DNA of 64,000 nt from Cryomorpha sp963748925 (GCA_963748925.1 CAVVKG010000008.1:502603-566602), one strand, 5' to 3'. Positions 52,002-62,298 are shown, counted from the stretch's first letter. Made by a program: numbers and translations. Notes: generated from the letters alone by a model not told the origin.

Positions 52002-54266
52002 ATGAGATATATCTTTTTGTTTTTGGCAATCATCAGCGGCTATTCTGGCCAGCTACAAGCACAGGAAAATTACAACAACAACAAATTCAAACAGCTTTAC
52101 GAAGAGCTACCAACCCCAAATGTGTACAGAACGGCCTCCGGTGCTCCGGGAGCGCAATATTGGCAACAGCGGGCTGATTATCAAATATCTATTGAGCTCG
52201 ATGAAGATAACCACACCATTTCGGGTAAAGAAACGATAACTTATTATAACAACTCACCAGATCATCTGACTTACCTCTGGGTACAGCTTGATCAGAATGT
52301 ACGCTCAACCGAAAGTGATTCCTATAAGATTAGTCAAAACTCAATAGGCGATAGCATCACTTTTGATGATCTTAAAAATCTTGTTCCATGGTTTGATGGC
52401 GGCTTTAAGATCGATAAGGTGTCAGATACCGGAAATGACTCCCTTCCATATACCATCAATAAAACAATGATGCGTATTGATTTGCCAAAGCCTCTGGTTC
52501 CCAATGGAGCCTTTAGTTTCAAAATAGACTGGCATTACAATATCAACAATAGAGCTGAGGTTAGAGGTAGATCGGGCTTTGAGTACTTTGAAGATGAGAA
52601 TAATTCAATCTATATAATCGCACAATTCTACCCCCGCATGGCTGTTTACAGCGATAATGAAGGATGGCAGAATAAGCAATTTTTAGGTAGGGGAGAGTTC
52701 ACAGTTCCTTTCGGAAACTTTGATGTGAAACTTACTGTGCCTGCCGATCATGTGGTGGCGGCCACCGGAGAATTACAGAACTCTAAAGAAATGCTGACTA
52801 CCCAACAGATCAACAGGTTTAATCAAGCTAAAACAGCAGATAAACCCGTATTAATTGTTACCGGTGATGAGGCTAAAGAGGCAGAGAAGGGCAGGAGCAA
52901 GGATCTTAAAACATGGCATTTTAAAGCTGAGAATGTGAGGGATTTTGCCTGGGCTTCTTCCCGTAAGTTTATTTGGGATGCACAGGGAATGAATTTTGGC
53001 GACAGAACCGTCATGGCAATGAGTTACTATCCCAACGAGGGGAATCCGCTTTGGGGCAGATACTCTACCGAGGCCGTTTTGCAAACATTAGAAACATATT
53101 CAAAACACACGTTCGATTATCCATACCCGGTTGCCATCTCTGTAAATGCGGCTTCTATTGGAATGGAATACCCGATGATATGCTTCAATTTTGGTCGCTG
53201 TGAGCCTGATGGAACGTACACTGAAAGAATGAAATATGGGATGATCGGCGTTATTATTCACGAAGTTGGGCACAATTACTTCCCAATGATTGTAAACTCT
53301 GATGAGCGCCAGTGGACCTGGATGGACGAAGGGCTGAACACCTTTTTGCAATACCTCACCGAGCAGGAATTTGAACGGGGATTTCCTAGCAGAAGAGGGG
53401 AACCACGAAATATAGTTTCTTATATGAAAGGCGATAAAAGTGAGATATCTCCTATAATGACTAATTCAGAATCGGTACATCAATTTGGAAACAATGCATA
53501 TGGTAAGCCTGCAACTGCCCTCAATATTCTTCGTGAAACGGTAATGGGACGTGAGCTTTTTGACTTTGCATTCAAAACTTACGCTCAAAGATGGATGTTT
53601 AAACATCCGGCTCCGGCAGATCTATTTCGCACGATGGAAGATGCCAGTGCGGTAGATCTTGATTGGTTTTGGAGAGGATGGTTCTTTACCACTGATCATG
53701 TTGATATATCAATAGATGAGGTGAAGTGGCTCAAAGTGGCTGAGCAACAGCCAGGTGTATCAAAAGGCATTAAGCGCGAAGCCAGAGACAACGAAGCTCC
53801 GAGTATTTCAGATATGCGCAATGCCGAATCTATTACTGAAACGAGAACTGAAAAAGATACGACTCTACTTGATTTCTACTCGACTAACGATCCTTATGAA
53901 ACCACGGCAGCAGATAAAGCCCGTTTTGAGAATAGAACTGAACAATATTCAGATGCTGAAATTGCGGCATTAAGCGACCAACGAAATTTTTACCAGATAT
54001 CATTTTCTAATATCGGTGGGTTGGTCATGCCAATAATTGTTGAGTTTACATATGCTGATGGCACTACCGAAATAAGAAATATTCCTGCCGAGATCTGGAA
54101 GATGGATGATGAAACCGTTACGAAAGTTTTCGTTACAGAAAAAGAGGTAACCAATATTGTCTTAGATCCCTATCAGCAAACCGCTGATGTAGATTTAGAC
54201 AACAATACCTGGCCGGCGCGTCGGCAGGTTACGAGATTTGAGCTTTACAAGGCTAAATCAAATTAG
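52002..54266 (+). CDS. M1-family aminopeptidase
   Basis: 754 residues from the ATG at 52002. Signal peptide (YIFLFLAIISGYSGQLQAQ), N-terminal beta domain, zinc-peptidase core HEVGHNYFP (near residue 420) with the downstream Glu in WTWMDEGLNTFLQ, and a GxMEN-like GMEYPM block (IGMEYPMICF) for substrate binding. A C-terminal beta-sandwich (residues ~590-750) follows. Exported to the periplasm or beyond. Confidence 0.92.
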   Translation: MRYIFLFLAIISGYSGQLQAQENYNNNKFKQLYEELPTPNVYRTASGAPGAQYWQQRADYQISIELDEDNHTISGKETITYYNNSPDHLTYLWVQLDQNVRSTESDSYKISQNSIGDSITFDDLKNLVPWFDGGFKIDKVSDTGNDSLPYTINKTMMRIDLPKPLVPNGAFSFKIDWHYNINNRAEVRGRSGFEYFEDENNSIYIIAQFYPRMAVYSDNEGWQNKQFLGRGEFTVPFGNFDVKLTVPADHVVAATGELQNSKEMLTTQQINRFNQAKTADKPVLIVTGDEAKEAEKGRSKDLKTWHFKAENVRDFAWASSRKFIWDAQGMNFGDRTVMAMSYYPNEGNPLWGRYSTEAVLQTLETYSKHTFDYPYPVAISVNAASIGMEYPMICFNFGRCEPDGTYTERMKYGMIGVIIHEVGHNYFPMIVNSDERQWTWMDEGLNTFLQYLTEQEFERGFPSRRGEPRNIVSYMKGDKSEISPIMTNSESVHQFGNNAYGKPATALNILRETVMGRELFDFAFKTYAQRWMFKHPAPADLFRTMEDASAVDLDWFWRGWFFTTDHVDISIDEVKWLKVAEQQPGVSKGIKREARDNEAPSISDMRNAESITETRTEKDTTLLDFYSTNDPYETTAADKARFENRTEQYSDAEIAALSDQRNFYQISFSNIGGLVMPIIVEFTYADGTTEIRNIPAEIWKMDDETVTKVFVTEKEVTNIVLDPYQQTADVDLDNNTWPARRQVTRFELYKAKSN

Positions 54267-54411
54267 TGGTTATATCCGGGAGTAGGTATGACATGGAGTG
54301 TAGGATAGTTTTCTTTTGGGGTGTTTTTTTGAATGAACCCAATTAAAATTTGAAGCCGTATTTTAAGCTGAAGGGTTGTAATTATAAACGTTAAACAAAA
54401 AGCTTAAAAAA

Positions 54412-54861
54412 ATGGATACATCTTTTACTGAAGAACATTACCAGCAAGTGGATACCATTGAAGCTTTAGAATCTGAGTATTTATATTTTGAACTTTCTCA
54501 AATTGACAATGCAGGCAATGGTTTATACACCGCAATAGATATTTATAAAAATGAAACTATCTCTCTTTTTAAAGGAGAAATAATTACTGATAGAGAAGCT
54601 GAAGAACGCGTTAAGCAAATGAAGGACAGATACTTTATCAACTTATTAGATGGCTCTATTATGGACAGCATGAATACGGATTGCTATGCAAAGTATGCGA
54701 ATGATGCAGAAGGTATTCCTAATAGCGGTTTTAAAAACAATGCAGAAATCACCCTTGATGATGATGATAACTTATGCATTCAAGCAACTGAGAATATTTC
54801 TTCCGGCGAGGAAATATTTTGCAGTTACGGCAAAGCCTACTGGAAGAAACATAGCTCGTAA
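54412..54861 (+). CDS. SET-domain protein (lysine methyltransferase-like)
   Basis: 149 residues, almost entirely one SET domain: NAGNGLYTAIDIYKNETISLFKGEIITD, DCYAKYANDAEG, SGFKNNAEI and ATENISSGEEIFCSYGKAYWKKH, with the conserved Gly-rich start, NH-like pocket and the C-terminal Tyr in CSYG. Bacterial SET proteins are sparse; targets usually unknown. No neighbour suggests a substrate. Confidence 0.8.
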   Translation: MDTSFTEEHYQQVDTIEALESEYLYFELSQIDNAGNGLYTAIDIYKNETISLFKGEIITDREAEERVKQMKDRYFINLLDGSIMDSMNTDCYAKYANDAEGIPNSGFKNNAEITLDDDDNLCIQATENISSGEEIFCSYGKAYWKKHSS

Positions 54862-55023
54862 TACTTTTTGAAAGCCAATATAGTTCTATACCGCAAAAGA
54901 GCTGTATTAATTCAATTATACCAACCAGTCACTAGTCATCAGCCATGTTTATATAGAATGAGCGTACCCTCCTGGATACTAAGCTTCCTATAGTGACCGT
55001 TAATCTAAAAGCTTAGCAAATAA

Positions 55024-55818
55024 TTGAAAATTCTACTTCACATAATAATTTTTTGCCTTCTAACAGTCGTGACCCAGATCGGCGGAATAATATACCTGAT
55101 TTCAATTCTGCTGATTAGAAAGAGTGCTGAAAGGAAACGAATTAAAAGGTTTGGAGTTTTTGCAAGTTTCTATCTACTCGCAACCTTTTTAATTGTCCCA
55201 AACGTCGCTCCAATTTTCGGACGAGAAAAAATCAGGGAAACTGAGTTTTTAATTGCTCATTCATTCTTTTATAAATTGGCAAACAGGAATTACGTGCTTC
55301 CGGAATTGAATAAAACAATTGACGAAATCGCAAAGCAATTCGAGAACCAAAATAGTGGAATAAAAATGGTTTACCTCGATGCCAGTTTCCCCTTCATCGA
55401 CAATTTCCCGCTACTGCCTCATTTGAGTCACAACGACGGAAAGAAAATAGACGTTACGTTTATTTACGAAACCCAAAAAGGACAACTAACGAATAAAAAA
55501 CCTTCAATAAGCGGATATGGTGTTTTTGAAAAGCCGACCGCTAATGAATATGACCAGATTGCGGTTTGTGAAAATCGTGGAAATTGGCAATACGACCTTT
55601 CCAAATATTTGACTTTTGGAAAAATCAACGAAAGCATCGAATTTTCCGAAGAAGGGACACGAGAGTTAGCAAAACTTATTTTAGAGCAAGAAACTATTGG
55701 TAAACTGTTCATAGAACCACATTTGAAAGACCGACTTAACTTAACGGACGGAAAAATTAGGTTCCACGGTTGTCAAGCTGTGAGGCACGATGATCACATA
55801 CATTTTCAGTTAAAATAG
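55024..55818 (+). CDS. Membrane-anchored LAS-type (MepA-like) peptidase candidate
   Basis: 264 residues from TTG; two membrane spans at the N-terminus (residues 5-30 and 45-62). The periplasmic part has SHNDGKKIDVTFIYE (H...D spacing) and, at the C-terminus, GCQAVRHDDHIHFQLK with HxH, the zinc-ligand pattern of LAS/MepA murein endopeptidases (HxxxxxxD...HxH). No exact family name. Codon use is AT-rich and the context is isolated, which suggests acquisition. Confidence 0.5.
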   Translation: MKILLHIIIFCLLTVVTQIGGIIYLISILLIRKSAERKRIKRFGVFASFYLLATFLIVPNVAPIFGREKIRETEFLIAHSFFYKLANRNYVLPELNKTIDEIAKQFENQNSGIKMVYLDASFPFIDNFPLLPHLSHNDGKKIDVTFIYETQKGQLTNKKPSISGYGVFEKPTANEYDQIAVCENRGNWQYDLSKYLTFGKINESIEFSEEGTRELAKLILEQETIGKLFIEPHLKDRLNLTDGKIRFHGCQAVRHDDHIHFQLK

Positions 55819-55917
55819 GGCGATAACAGCCTATATTCGCCGAAAGGCTAAAACCAAATTTCAAACTTACCGCCTGCTAGCCTTTCCTACTATTCTATTT
55901 AGCGCTCGATCAAAAAA

Positions 55918-55949
55918 AATCCCCGCCTTCAATAGAAGAGCGGGGATTG
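55918..55949 (-). terminator. Terminator after the GAPDH gene
   Basis: Stem AATCCCCGC with GCGGGGATT, interior loop, followed on the minus strand by T8. Confidence 0.75.
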
Positions 55950-55970
55950 TATTTTTATCTCTCAAGGAGA

Positions 55971-56192
55971 TTAATAGTAGTGTAGTCGTCTAACTTTAGC
56001 AATGTATTTCGCTAATCTGATAACCTGTTTGGTGTAACCAAACTCGTTGTCATACCACACATAAAGCACCACATTTTTCTTGTCAGGGTGAATAAGCGTA
56101 GCCTTACTATCGAATACTGAGCAGCAAGTGTCACCAACGATATCGCTTGAAACCAATTCAGGTTCGATGCTGTACTTAATTTGATTAACCAA
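55971..56192 (-). CDS. GAPDH C-terminal fragment (frameshifted)
   Basis: 73 codons that complete the GAPDH gene: VNQIKYSIEPELVSSDIVGDTCCSVFDSKATL...VVLYVWYDNEFGYTKQVIRLAKYIAK, including the YDNEFGY substrate-site block. The upstream frame ends ALKGDLG; removing one G (CTTGGTTAA to CTTGTTAA, near 56192) joins both without loss. Confidence 0.85.
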   Translation of the reverse strand: MVNQIKYSIEPELVSSDIVGDTCCSVFDSKATLIHPDKKNVVLYVWYDNEFGYTKQVIRLAKYIAKVRRLHYY

Positions 56193-57444
56193 GATCTCCT
56201 TTTAATGCTGCATCTTTCACGAGGGCATTAACGTCTTCTATACTGGTAGCCGTGTTAAGCGTGAGGTTCATAATAGCCAATGACCCATTAGGAACTGGCA
56301 CACGTACGGCATTCGCTGTAAGCTTATTAGCCAGGCTTGGTATTACTTTGGTAACCGCTTTTGCAGCGCCCGTTTCGGTAATTACCATATTAACCGCTGC
56401 AGAGCGCCCACGACGTTCTTTCTTGTGGAAATTATCCAGTAAGTTTTGATCGTTTGTGTAAGCGTGTACCGTTTCGATGTGTCCTTTTTCGATTCCAAAG
56501 GCATTGTTAACCACATGTAGAACAGTGCTTATTGCATTAGTCGTACATGAAGCTGCTGAGAAGATATTCTCCTTCTCAAGATCCAGTTCTTGATGATTAA
56601 TACCATATACGATATTTGGAATTTCACCACCCGGAGCTGTTAGAATAACTTTACTTATTCCATTCGACTTCAAGTGCAATGAAAGTTCTTCGCGATTTCT
56701 AAAAGCACCGGTATTGTCGATTAATACTGCGTTGCTAATACCGTAATCTTCATAATTCACTTTATCCGGCGATGGAGCCTGAATCATTTTAATGATCTGT
56801 CCATTAATGATCAAGGCATTGTTTTCAACATCTGCCTTAACCGTACCCGGGAATGGTCCATGAACTGAATCCATTCGAAGCAAATCGGCACGCTTAATAA
56901 TTTCTTCGGCAGTAACTTTTCGGGTTACGATTGCCTTCAAACGCAATTGATGACCTTTTCCAAATTGCTGAATAAGCTCTCTGGCTGCTAGTCGTCCTAT
57001 ACGGCCAAAACCGAATAAAACCACATCGCGTGGCTCCAGTGTCTGACCGTGATCATCTCCTAGAAAGGAACCGATTTTAGAATGAAGAAAGTCATGTTTT
57101 GAGGCATGCTTTCCTTTCTCTTCCATCCATTCTGCAGATAATCTTCCAATATCAATTTTGGAAGGAGCCAGGTTGAAATCCATTAAAATATGGGCAAGTT
57201 CGCTGGTTACAAAAACATCAATTGGCTTTTGTACAACTTCAGCTGCATATTTATGCAGACTTAGAACTTCACTCACGCTGGTGTCTACCAGGTGATTACG
57301 AAACAGAACAAGCTCTACGGATTTATCGTAGAGCAGATGTCCTACTGCATTGATTAGTGCCACTGCAGCTTTTTCTTTGCTAATCCAGGTTTCGAGCTCC
57401 TTATTATAGGTTTCTCGTCCTGCACTCAAAAGATCACTAGACAT
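56185..57444 (-). CDS. Glyceraldehyde-3-phosphate dehydrogenase, long form (5' part)
   Basis: 419 residues, about 480 with the fragment above. Residues ~1-130 are a helical extension found in long bacterial GAPDHs; then the NAD-binding start VVLFGFGRIGRLAARELIQQ, LTAPGGEIPNIVYGIN, the catalytic Cys in SAASCTTNAIS, and MITETGAAKAVTKVIPSL with AVRVPVPNGSLAIMNLTL. Interconverts glyceraldehyde-3-phosphate and 1,3-bisphosphoglycerate. The split by one base in a central enzyme suggests a sequence error. Confidence 0.92.
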   Translation of the reverse strand: MSSDLLSAGRETYNKELETWISKEKAAVALINAVGHLLYDKSVELVLFRNHLVDTSVSEVLSLHKYAAEVVQKPIDVFVTSELAHILMDFNLAPSKIDIGRLSAEWMEEKGKHASKHDFLHSKIGSFLGDDHGQTLEPRDVVLFGFGRIGRLAARELIQQFGKGHQLRLKAIVTRKVTAEEIIKRADLLRMDSVHGPFPGTVKADVENNALIINGQIIKMIQAPSPDKVNYEDYGISNAVLIDNTGAFRNREELSLHLKSNGISKVILTAPGGEIPNIVYGINHQELDLEKENIFSAASCTTNAISTVLHVVNNAFGIEKGHIETVHAYTNDQNLLDNFHKKERRGRSAAVNMVITETGAAKAVTKVIPSLANKLTANAVRVPVPNGSLAIMNLTLNTATSIEDVNALVKDAALKGDLG

Positions 57445-57512
57445 TAAAATAGAGGATTATTTATGGTGGTTTGAAATTAAATTAATTCCAGATTAGTAAA
57501 AGCACTTTTGGT

Positions 57513-58376
57513 TTAACCCAAATATGCTTTCAAGTGCTTGCTTCGCGATGAATGTCTCAATCGGCGAATAGCCTTTTCTTTAATTTGGCGGACGCGTTCG
57601 CGAGTCAGACCAAATCTATCACCAATTTCTTCCAAAGTAAGACCGTGCTTCATTCCTATTCCGTAGAAAAGACGAATTACTTCACGTTCTTTCTCGGTAA
57701 GGGTTGATAGCGATCGCTCAATTTCCTGAACCAAAGATTCATTTAAAAGAAGCGTATCCGCATTTGGAGAATCATTGTTTACCATTACATCCAGAAGTGA
57801 AGAGCTGTCGTCTTCAGTAAAAGGAGCATCCACAGACACGTGGCGGCCACTTACTTTAAGAGAGTCAGCAACTTTTTCGGCTGGGATATCAAGAGCATTG
57901 GCAATCTCTTCCACAGTAGGTGGGCGATCGTATTCCTGCTCTAACTTGGCAAACATTTTATTGATTTTATTCAAGCTACCGACCTGATTAAGCGGAAGGC
58001 GAACAATACGCGATTGCTCTGCAAGTGCTTGAAGAATAGATTGTCTAATCCACCATACTGCATAGGAGATGAATTTGAAACCACGGGTTTCATCAAATCT
58101 CTGAGCAGCTTTAATCAAACCAAGATTTCCTTCGTTGATAAGGTCAGGAAGAGAAAGCCCTTGATTTTGATATTGTTTGGAGACAGAAACCACAAAACGC
58201 AAGTTTGCGCGAGTTAGTTTTTCCAATGCCGCCTGGTCACCTTTCTTAATTCTTTGTGCCAGTTCAACTTCTTCTTCAGCAGTAATTAGGTCTTCACGCC
58301 CGATTTCCTGAAGGTATTTATCCAGAGATTGGCTTTCGCGGTTGGTTATACTCTTGGTGATCTTAAGTTGTCTCAT
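57513..58376 (-). CDS. rpoD: Primary RNA polymerase sigma factor (RpoD/SigA)
   Basis: 287 residues, the short form usual in Bacteroidota. Region 1.2 (LDKYLQEIGREDLIT), region 2 (DLINEGNLGLIKAAQRFDETRGFKFISYAVWWIRQSI), region 3 and region 4 helix-turn-helix (LTLEEIGDRFGLTRERVRQIKEKAIRRLR). Region 1.1 is missing, as is normal here. It reads promoters of the TAnnTTTG type proposed for the tRNA arrays. Confidence 0.96.
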   Translation of the reverse strand: MRQLKITKSITNRESQSLDKYLQEIGREDLITAEEEVELAQRIKKGDQAALEKLTRANLRFVVSVSKQYQNQGLSLPDLINEGNLGLIKAAQRFDETRGFKFISYAVWWIRQSILQALAEQSRIVRLPLNQVGSLNKINKMFAKLEQEYDRPPTVEEIANALDIPAEKVADSLKVSGRHVSVDAPFTEDDSSSLLDVMVNNDSPNADTLLLNESLVQEIERSLSTLTEKEREVIRLFYGIGMKHGLTLEEIGDRFGLTRERVRQIKEKAIRRLRHSSRSKHLKAYLG

Positions 58377-58637
58377 AAAATTGTTCCTAAATTAGGGTTT
58401 ATACTAGGCGCGGATATCAAACCGCAAAGATACAGCAATACTACTTCATTTACAAACTACCAAGATTTTTATAGCAGTGTAATAAATGGTCGAAAGAAAT
58501 AAAGAGACTGAATATTAAGGTTCTGCTACATTATTCCAATCAAAATAATTTAAAAATGATAGTGATCGATAAGTCGCGACTCGAGATGCATTTGCACCTT
58601 CACTACCATTTCAAAAAATGATTACTGTTTGCAATAT

Positions 58638-60086
58638 TTACATCCCAAACCCAAAATAATCCGGGTTTCCGTCGGGATGAAAGCCTTCAACCAATACTCC
58701 TCCTCGCTTGGAGTTGAGAATTCGGTTTACATCCTCAGGCGAGTTAACAGGCTGCTTATCAATGCGTGTAATTACAAATCCTGAGCTCAATCCAGCAGCT
58801 TTTAACTTCCCGCTTTCAATTTCGGTTATTTTTACGCCATTTCCAATTTTAAGCTTCGCCATTTCATCGGGGCTTACTGTTTCCAGTTTCGCTCCAAATA
58901 TTCTGTTTGCTTCCTGCGGTTCGCGTTTCTTTAACTCTTTATTGCCATAGCGGTCTCTAAGTATAACATTAAAGTCTTTTATATTGTTCTGACGAATAAC
59001 AGAAACCTTAACCTCATCGCCAGGGCGGTATTTTCCTATTTGTTCCTGGAGCTGGGTTACATTCGCTACTTTAAAGCCGGCTACGTTGGTAATAATATCA
59101 CCCTCTTTGATTCCGGCTTCTGCTGCAGCACCATCATCGAGCAGTGCGCGAACGTATGCACCTTCTCTCGTTTTCAAGTCTTTTTCTTTAGCCAAAGGCT
59201 GATCTATGTTGCTGATATTTACTCCTATATAAGCACGCTGAACCATTCCAAACTCGAGCAAGTCGGCAGTTACTTTCTTTACAATACTCACAGGAACAGC
59301 AAAACTATACCCACTGTATGAACCGGTTCTTGAGGCTATAGCCGTGTTGATTCCTACTAGTTCGCCTCTTCCGTTTACCAGGGCTCCACCGCTATTGCCG
59401 GGGTTTACTGCTGCATCCGTTTGAATAAAAGACTCCAATGGAAAGATCTCGTCCGTTGGGTTGTAATGCAAAATGTTTATGTTTCTCGCTTTTGCACTTA
59501 CAATTCCGGCGGTAACTGTTGAGGTAAGGTTAAAAGGATTTCCTACGGCCAGCACCCACTCTCCAACTTGCAAGTTGTCGCTGTCGCCAAATACGATTGC
59601 CGGCAATTCTGTTTCATCTATTTTTAGCAAAGCCATATCTGTCGCAGGATCGGCTCCTATCAGGGTAGCCTTGTACGTGCGATTGTCATTCGTGCTGATC
59701 TCAATATTGGCAGCATTGTCAATCACATGGTTATTTGTTACAATGTAGCCATCATCGCTAATGATAACTCCCGATCCGGAAGCCTTTTGCTCCTTAGAGT
59801 AGTACTTTTCTCCTCCGAAAATCTGACTCCATGGATTGTAATATTTTTCAGATTGAAAGGTAGTAGTTACGTGTACTACTGCGTTTACGGTATTCTGAGC
59901 AGCGTTTACAAAGTCGATGCTTTCAAGGGGTACAGAGGGACTGGATGTATAATTTGTAAGTTGAAATGGAGGCTTTTCTTCAGTAGTTAAGCCTGTAATG
60001 CCTGAGTCTTCGAATGCGGAGTATAGGCCAAGGGACACTACTCCTCCTAAAACGGCAACAAGAAATAATTTAATTACTTGATTCAT
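58638..60086 (-). CDS. Periplasmic serine protease, HtrA/DegP type
   Basis: 482 residues. N-terminal membrane anchor (LFLVAVLGGVVSLGLYSAF), trypsin-like domain with His120 (NNHVID), Asp150 (ATDMALLKI) and Ser232 (GNSGGALVNGRGELVGIN), and two PDZ domains (from ~residue 280 and ~395). Envelope protein quality control. Single-gene unit. Confidence 0.95.
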   Translation of the reverse strand: MNQVIKLFLVAVLGGVVSLGLYSAFEDSGITGLTTEEKPPFQLTNYTSSPSVPLESIDFVNAAQNTVNAVVHVTTTFQSEKYYNPWSQIFGGEKYYSKEQKASGSGVIISDDGYIVTNNHVIDNAANIEISTNDNRTYKATLIGADPATDMALLKIDETELPAIVFGDSDNLQVGEWVLAVGNPFNLTSTVTAGIVSAKARNINILHYNPTDEIFPLESFIQTDAAVNPGNSGGALVNGRGELVGINTAIASRTGSYSGYSFAVPVSIVKKVTADLLEFGMVQRAYIGVNISNIDQPLAKEKDLKTREGAYVRALLDDGAAAEAGIKEGDIITNVAGFKVANVTQLQEQIGKYRPGDEVKVSVIRQNNIKDFNVILRDRYGNKELKKREPQEANRIFGAKLETVSPDEMAKLKIGNGVKITEIESGKLKAAGLSSGFVITRIDKQPVNSPEDVNRILNSKRGGVLVEGFHPDGNPDYFGFGM

Positions 60087-60238
60087 TTGTTTTTCTTTAA
60101 ATTAAGGTTTCGTGTTTTAAACAATCAGTAGCAGCAATTTCTTACTTTTGCAGTGTTAATTGGTGTTAAGCTTACAGCCACTTGATATTAGAACTTTGTT
60201 AAAGCAATTTGCATACCATTTTAAGAATGGAATAAATC

Positions 60239-61015
60239 ATGAGAAATATTGTCACTTTTATTGCCTTCTTGTCATTATTAATGACTGTATCTGCTTGCGA
60301 AAGCAATGTGGGTGAGGCGAATAGTGATGGAAAAGAATCCGCTCAGAAAAGTCAAAACACTAAAGTTAAAAAAGGCAGTAAGGCTTCCGCCAATGTAAAT
60401 ACAGAGGTTTCTCAGGATTCTTTTCAAGAAGTGGATTCTGTTGCTCTACGAGCTCAGATAGACTCGATATTGCAGGATTCGCTGGAAAATGAACTGCCTT
60501 ACCCTGATGACGAGGAAGCTTTTGAGGATGAATATTACGATGAATCTGAGTTAAGCCCAGGCAAGGAGGATTATTCTGAATCAGAATGGCTTGACGAAGA
60601 TCCTGAATATGTCGATTATTCAAACGGGGACTTGAATTTGAAGAAGGAACGCATCCTGAAAACAGAAATTATAATTGTAATTATCCCTGAAATACTGGAT
60701 GAACGTGATTCGGTGCTTGCCGTAATCGAAGAGCGGATGAGCATAAACCCCGATAAAGTGTCTCAAAGAATCGTGGTCGAGAAATGGTATTCGCCCGTAA
60801 ATTATCAGGGTTATAAATTCAACAGGAAAAAATTAATGCTTTATGGCGTTGAGAAATCTACTTTGATTTCGATCTATTACTACCTCGGCGAATATTACTT
60901 CGCTCTGAACAATATGGTTTATGACCTGGATGAATCAAGCAAGAATATGGCGTTTGTGGAAGTAGAAGATTCAGTCTTGTCAAACTACTTACTGAAGAAT
61001 GAAAATAAACTTTGA
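60239..61015 (+). CDS. Acidic hypothetical lipoprotein
   Basis: 258 residues. Signal peptide with lipobox (LMTVSACESN), a low-complexity Ser/Lys then Glu/Asp-rich region (YPDDEEAFEDEYYDESE), and a mixed domain with PEILDERDSVLAVIEERMS. Overlaps dapF by 17 bases, so co-transcribed. Function unknown. Confidence 0.65.
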   Translation: MRNIVTFIAFLSLLMTVSACESNVGEANSDGKESAQKSQNTKVKKGSKASANVNTEVSQDSFQEVDSVALRAQIDSILQDSLENELPYPDDEEAFEDEYYDESELSPGKEDYSESEWLDEDPEYVDYSNGDLNLKKERILKTEIIIVIIPEILDERDSVLAVIEERMSINPDKVSQRIVVEKWYSPVNYQGYKFNRKKLMLYGVEKSTLISIYYYLGEYYFALNNMVYDLDESSKNMAFVEVEDSVLSNYLLKNENKL

Positions 61016-61781
61016 GAAATATCAGGGAACGGGCAATGATTTTGTGCTTATTGATGATAGAGAAGAAACTTTCCCTGAAGAAAACCTGAATTTAGTGAAG
61101 TATTTGTGCTCCGCAAAATTTGGAATTGGTTCAGATGGTCTGATGCTGATCAGAAATTCTGAGGTAGCCGATTTCGAAATGGTTTTTTTCAATCCGGACG
61201 GTTCTAAAAGTCTGTGTGGAAACGGAAGCCGTTGCGCTGTACATTTCGCAAATGAAATTGGCATTGCAGGCAAAAATGGGAGTATGATTACGACCGATGG
61301 TGAGCACAAGTTTGAAGTGCTGGCCAATGATATTGTTTCTATTGAGATGCGCGATGTGCACAATCCCGAAAAGCATTCAGGACACTGGTTTATAAACACG
61401 GGTTCGCCTCATTTAATTATTCAGGTTGAAGATGTTTCAAATGTAGATGTAATAAAGCGAGGCCGCGAATTCAGAAATGATGCAGTTTTTATTCCAATCG
61501 GCGGCACCAACGTGAATTTTGTCTCGCAAATAGCAGATAGTGAAAGTTTTAAAGTGCGAACGTACGAGCGCGGTGTTGAGTCTGAAACCCTTTCATGCGG
61601 AACAGGCGTTACAGCTGTAGCGCTCGCTATGAATCTGGAAGATAAGGCGGTAAAGCACGCTGATATTGAAACCAAAGGAGGTAATTTAATGGTTCGGTTT
61701 GAACGCGATGGTGCCCATTTTCGAAATATTTGGCTTGAGGGGCCGGCCACACACGTATTCACAGGACAAATAAATGCTTGA
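60999..61781 (+). CDS. dapF: Diaminopimelate epimerase
   Basis: 260 residues. Converts LL- to meso-diaminopimelate for lysine and peptidoglycan. Active-site Cys73 in SLCGNGSRCAVHFA and Cys200 in LSCGTGVTAVALA; TGNDFVLID at the start. Overlaps the lipoprotein gene before and the GNAT gene after, so it is part of an operon of four or five genes. Confidence 0.95.
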   Translation: MKINFEKYQGTGNDFVLIDDREETFPEENLNLVKYLCSAKFGIGSDGLMLIRNSEVADFEMVFFNPDGSKSLCGNGSRCAVHFANEIGIAGKNGSMITTDGEHKFEVLANDIVSIEMRDVHNPEKHSGHWFINTGSPHLIIQVEDVSNVDVIKRGREFRNDAVFIPIGGTNVNFVSQIADSESFKVRTYERGVESETLSCGTGVTAVALAMNLEDKAVKHADIETKGGNLMVRFERDGAHFRNIWLEGPATHVFTGQINA

Positions 61782-62298
61782 AAACGACAGAATTATTCTT
61801 CGATCGCTCGAAATAGGCGATGTTAACCATCTTTATAACTGGGAGAATGACCGCTCAAACTGGAAAGTTTCGCATACCATAACACCTTACAGCAAGCATG
61901 TACTTACAGATTATATCAATTCTGTAACCGACATTTACTCCGATAAACAATTGCGATTGGTCATCGAGCTCAAGGAAAATCAAAATCCGGTAGGAACGAT
62001 AGATCTTTTTGATTGCGATTTTACCAACCGCAGAGCCGGAATAGGAATATTAATTGCCGATCCTGCAAACCGGGGAAAGGGAATGGCCACAGAAGTATTA
62101 AAACTAATACTTCCTTATTGTTTTGATGTGCTCAATCTGCATCAGCTCTATTGCAACGTAATGGTCGTTAATAAGGAGAGTATGGCTCTGTTTGAAAAAT
62201 TTGGGTTTAAAACGATAGGTATCAAAAAAGATTGGACTTTATACCAGGGTGCTTACTATGATGAAGCCCTCATGCAAATGATCAATTCAAATGGCTAA
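61774..62298 (+). CDS. GNAT acetyltransferase
   Basis: 174 residues. ILRSLEIGDVNHLYNWENDRSNWKVSHTITPYSKHVLTDYI, GTIDLFDCDFTNRRAGIGILIADPANRGKGMATEVLKLIL (acetyl-CoA loop), and MALFEKFGFKTIGIKKDW. RimJ/RimL/SpeG-like. Overlaps dapF by 8 and mltG by 8 bases. Confidence 0.88.
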   Translation: MLENDRIILRSLEIGDVNHLYNWENDRSNWKVSHTITPYSKHVLTDYINSVTDIYSDKQLRLVIELKENQNPVGTIDLFDCDFTNRRAGIGILIADPANRGKGMATEVLKLILPYCFDVLNLHQLYCNVMVVNKESMALFEKFGFKTIGIKKDWTLYQGAYYDEALMQMINSNG

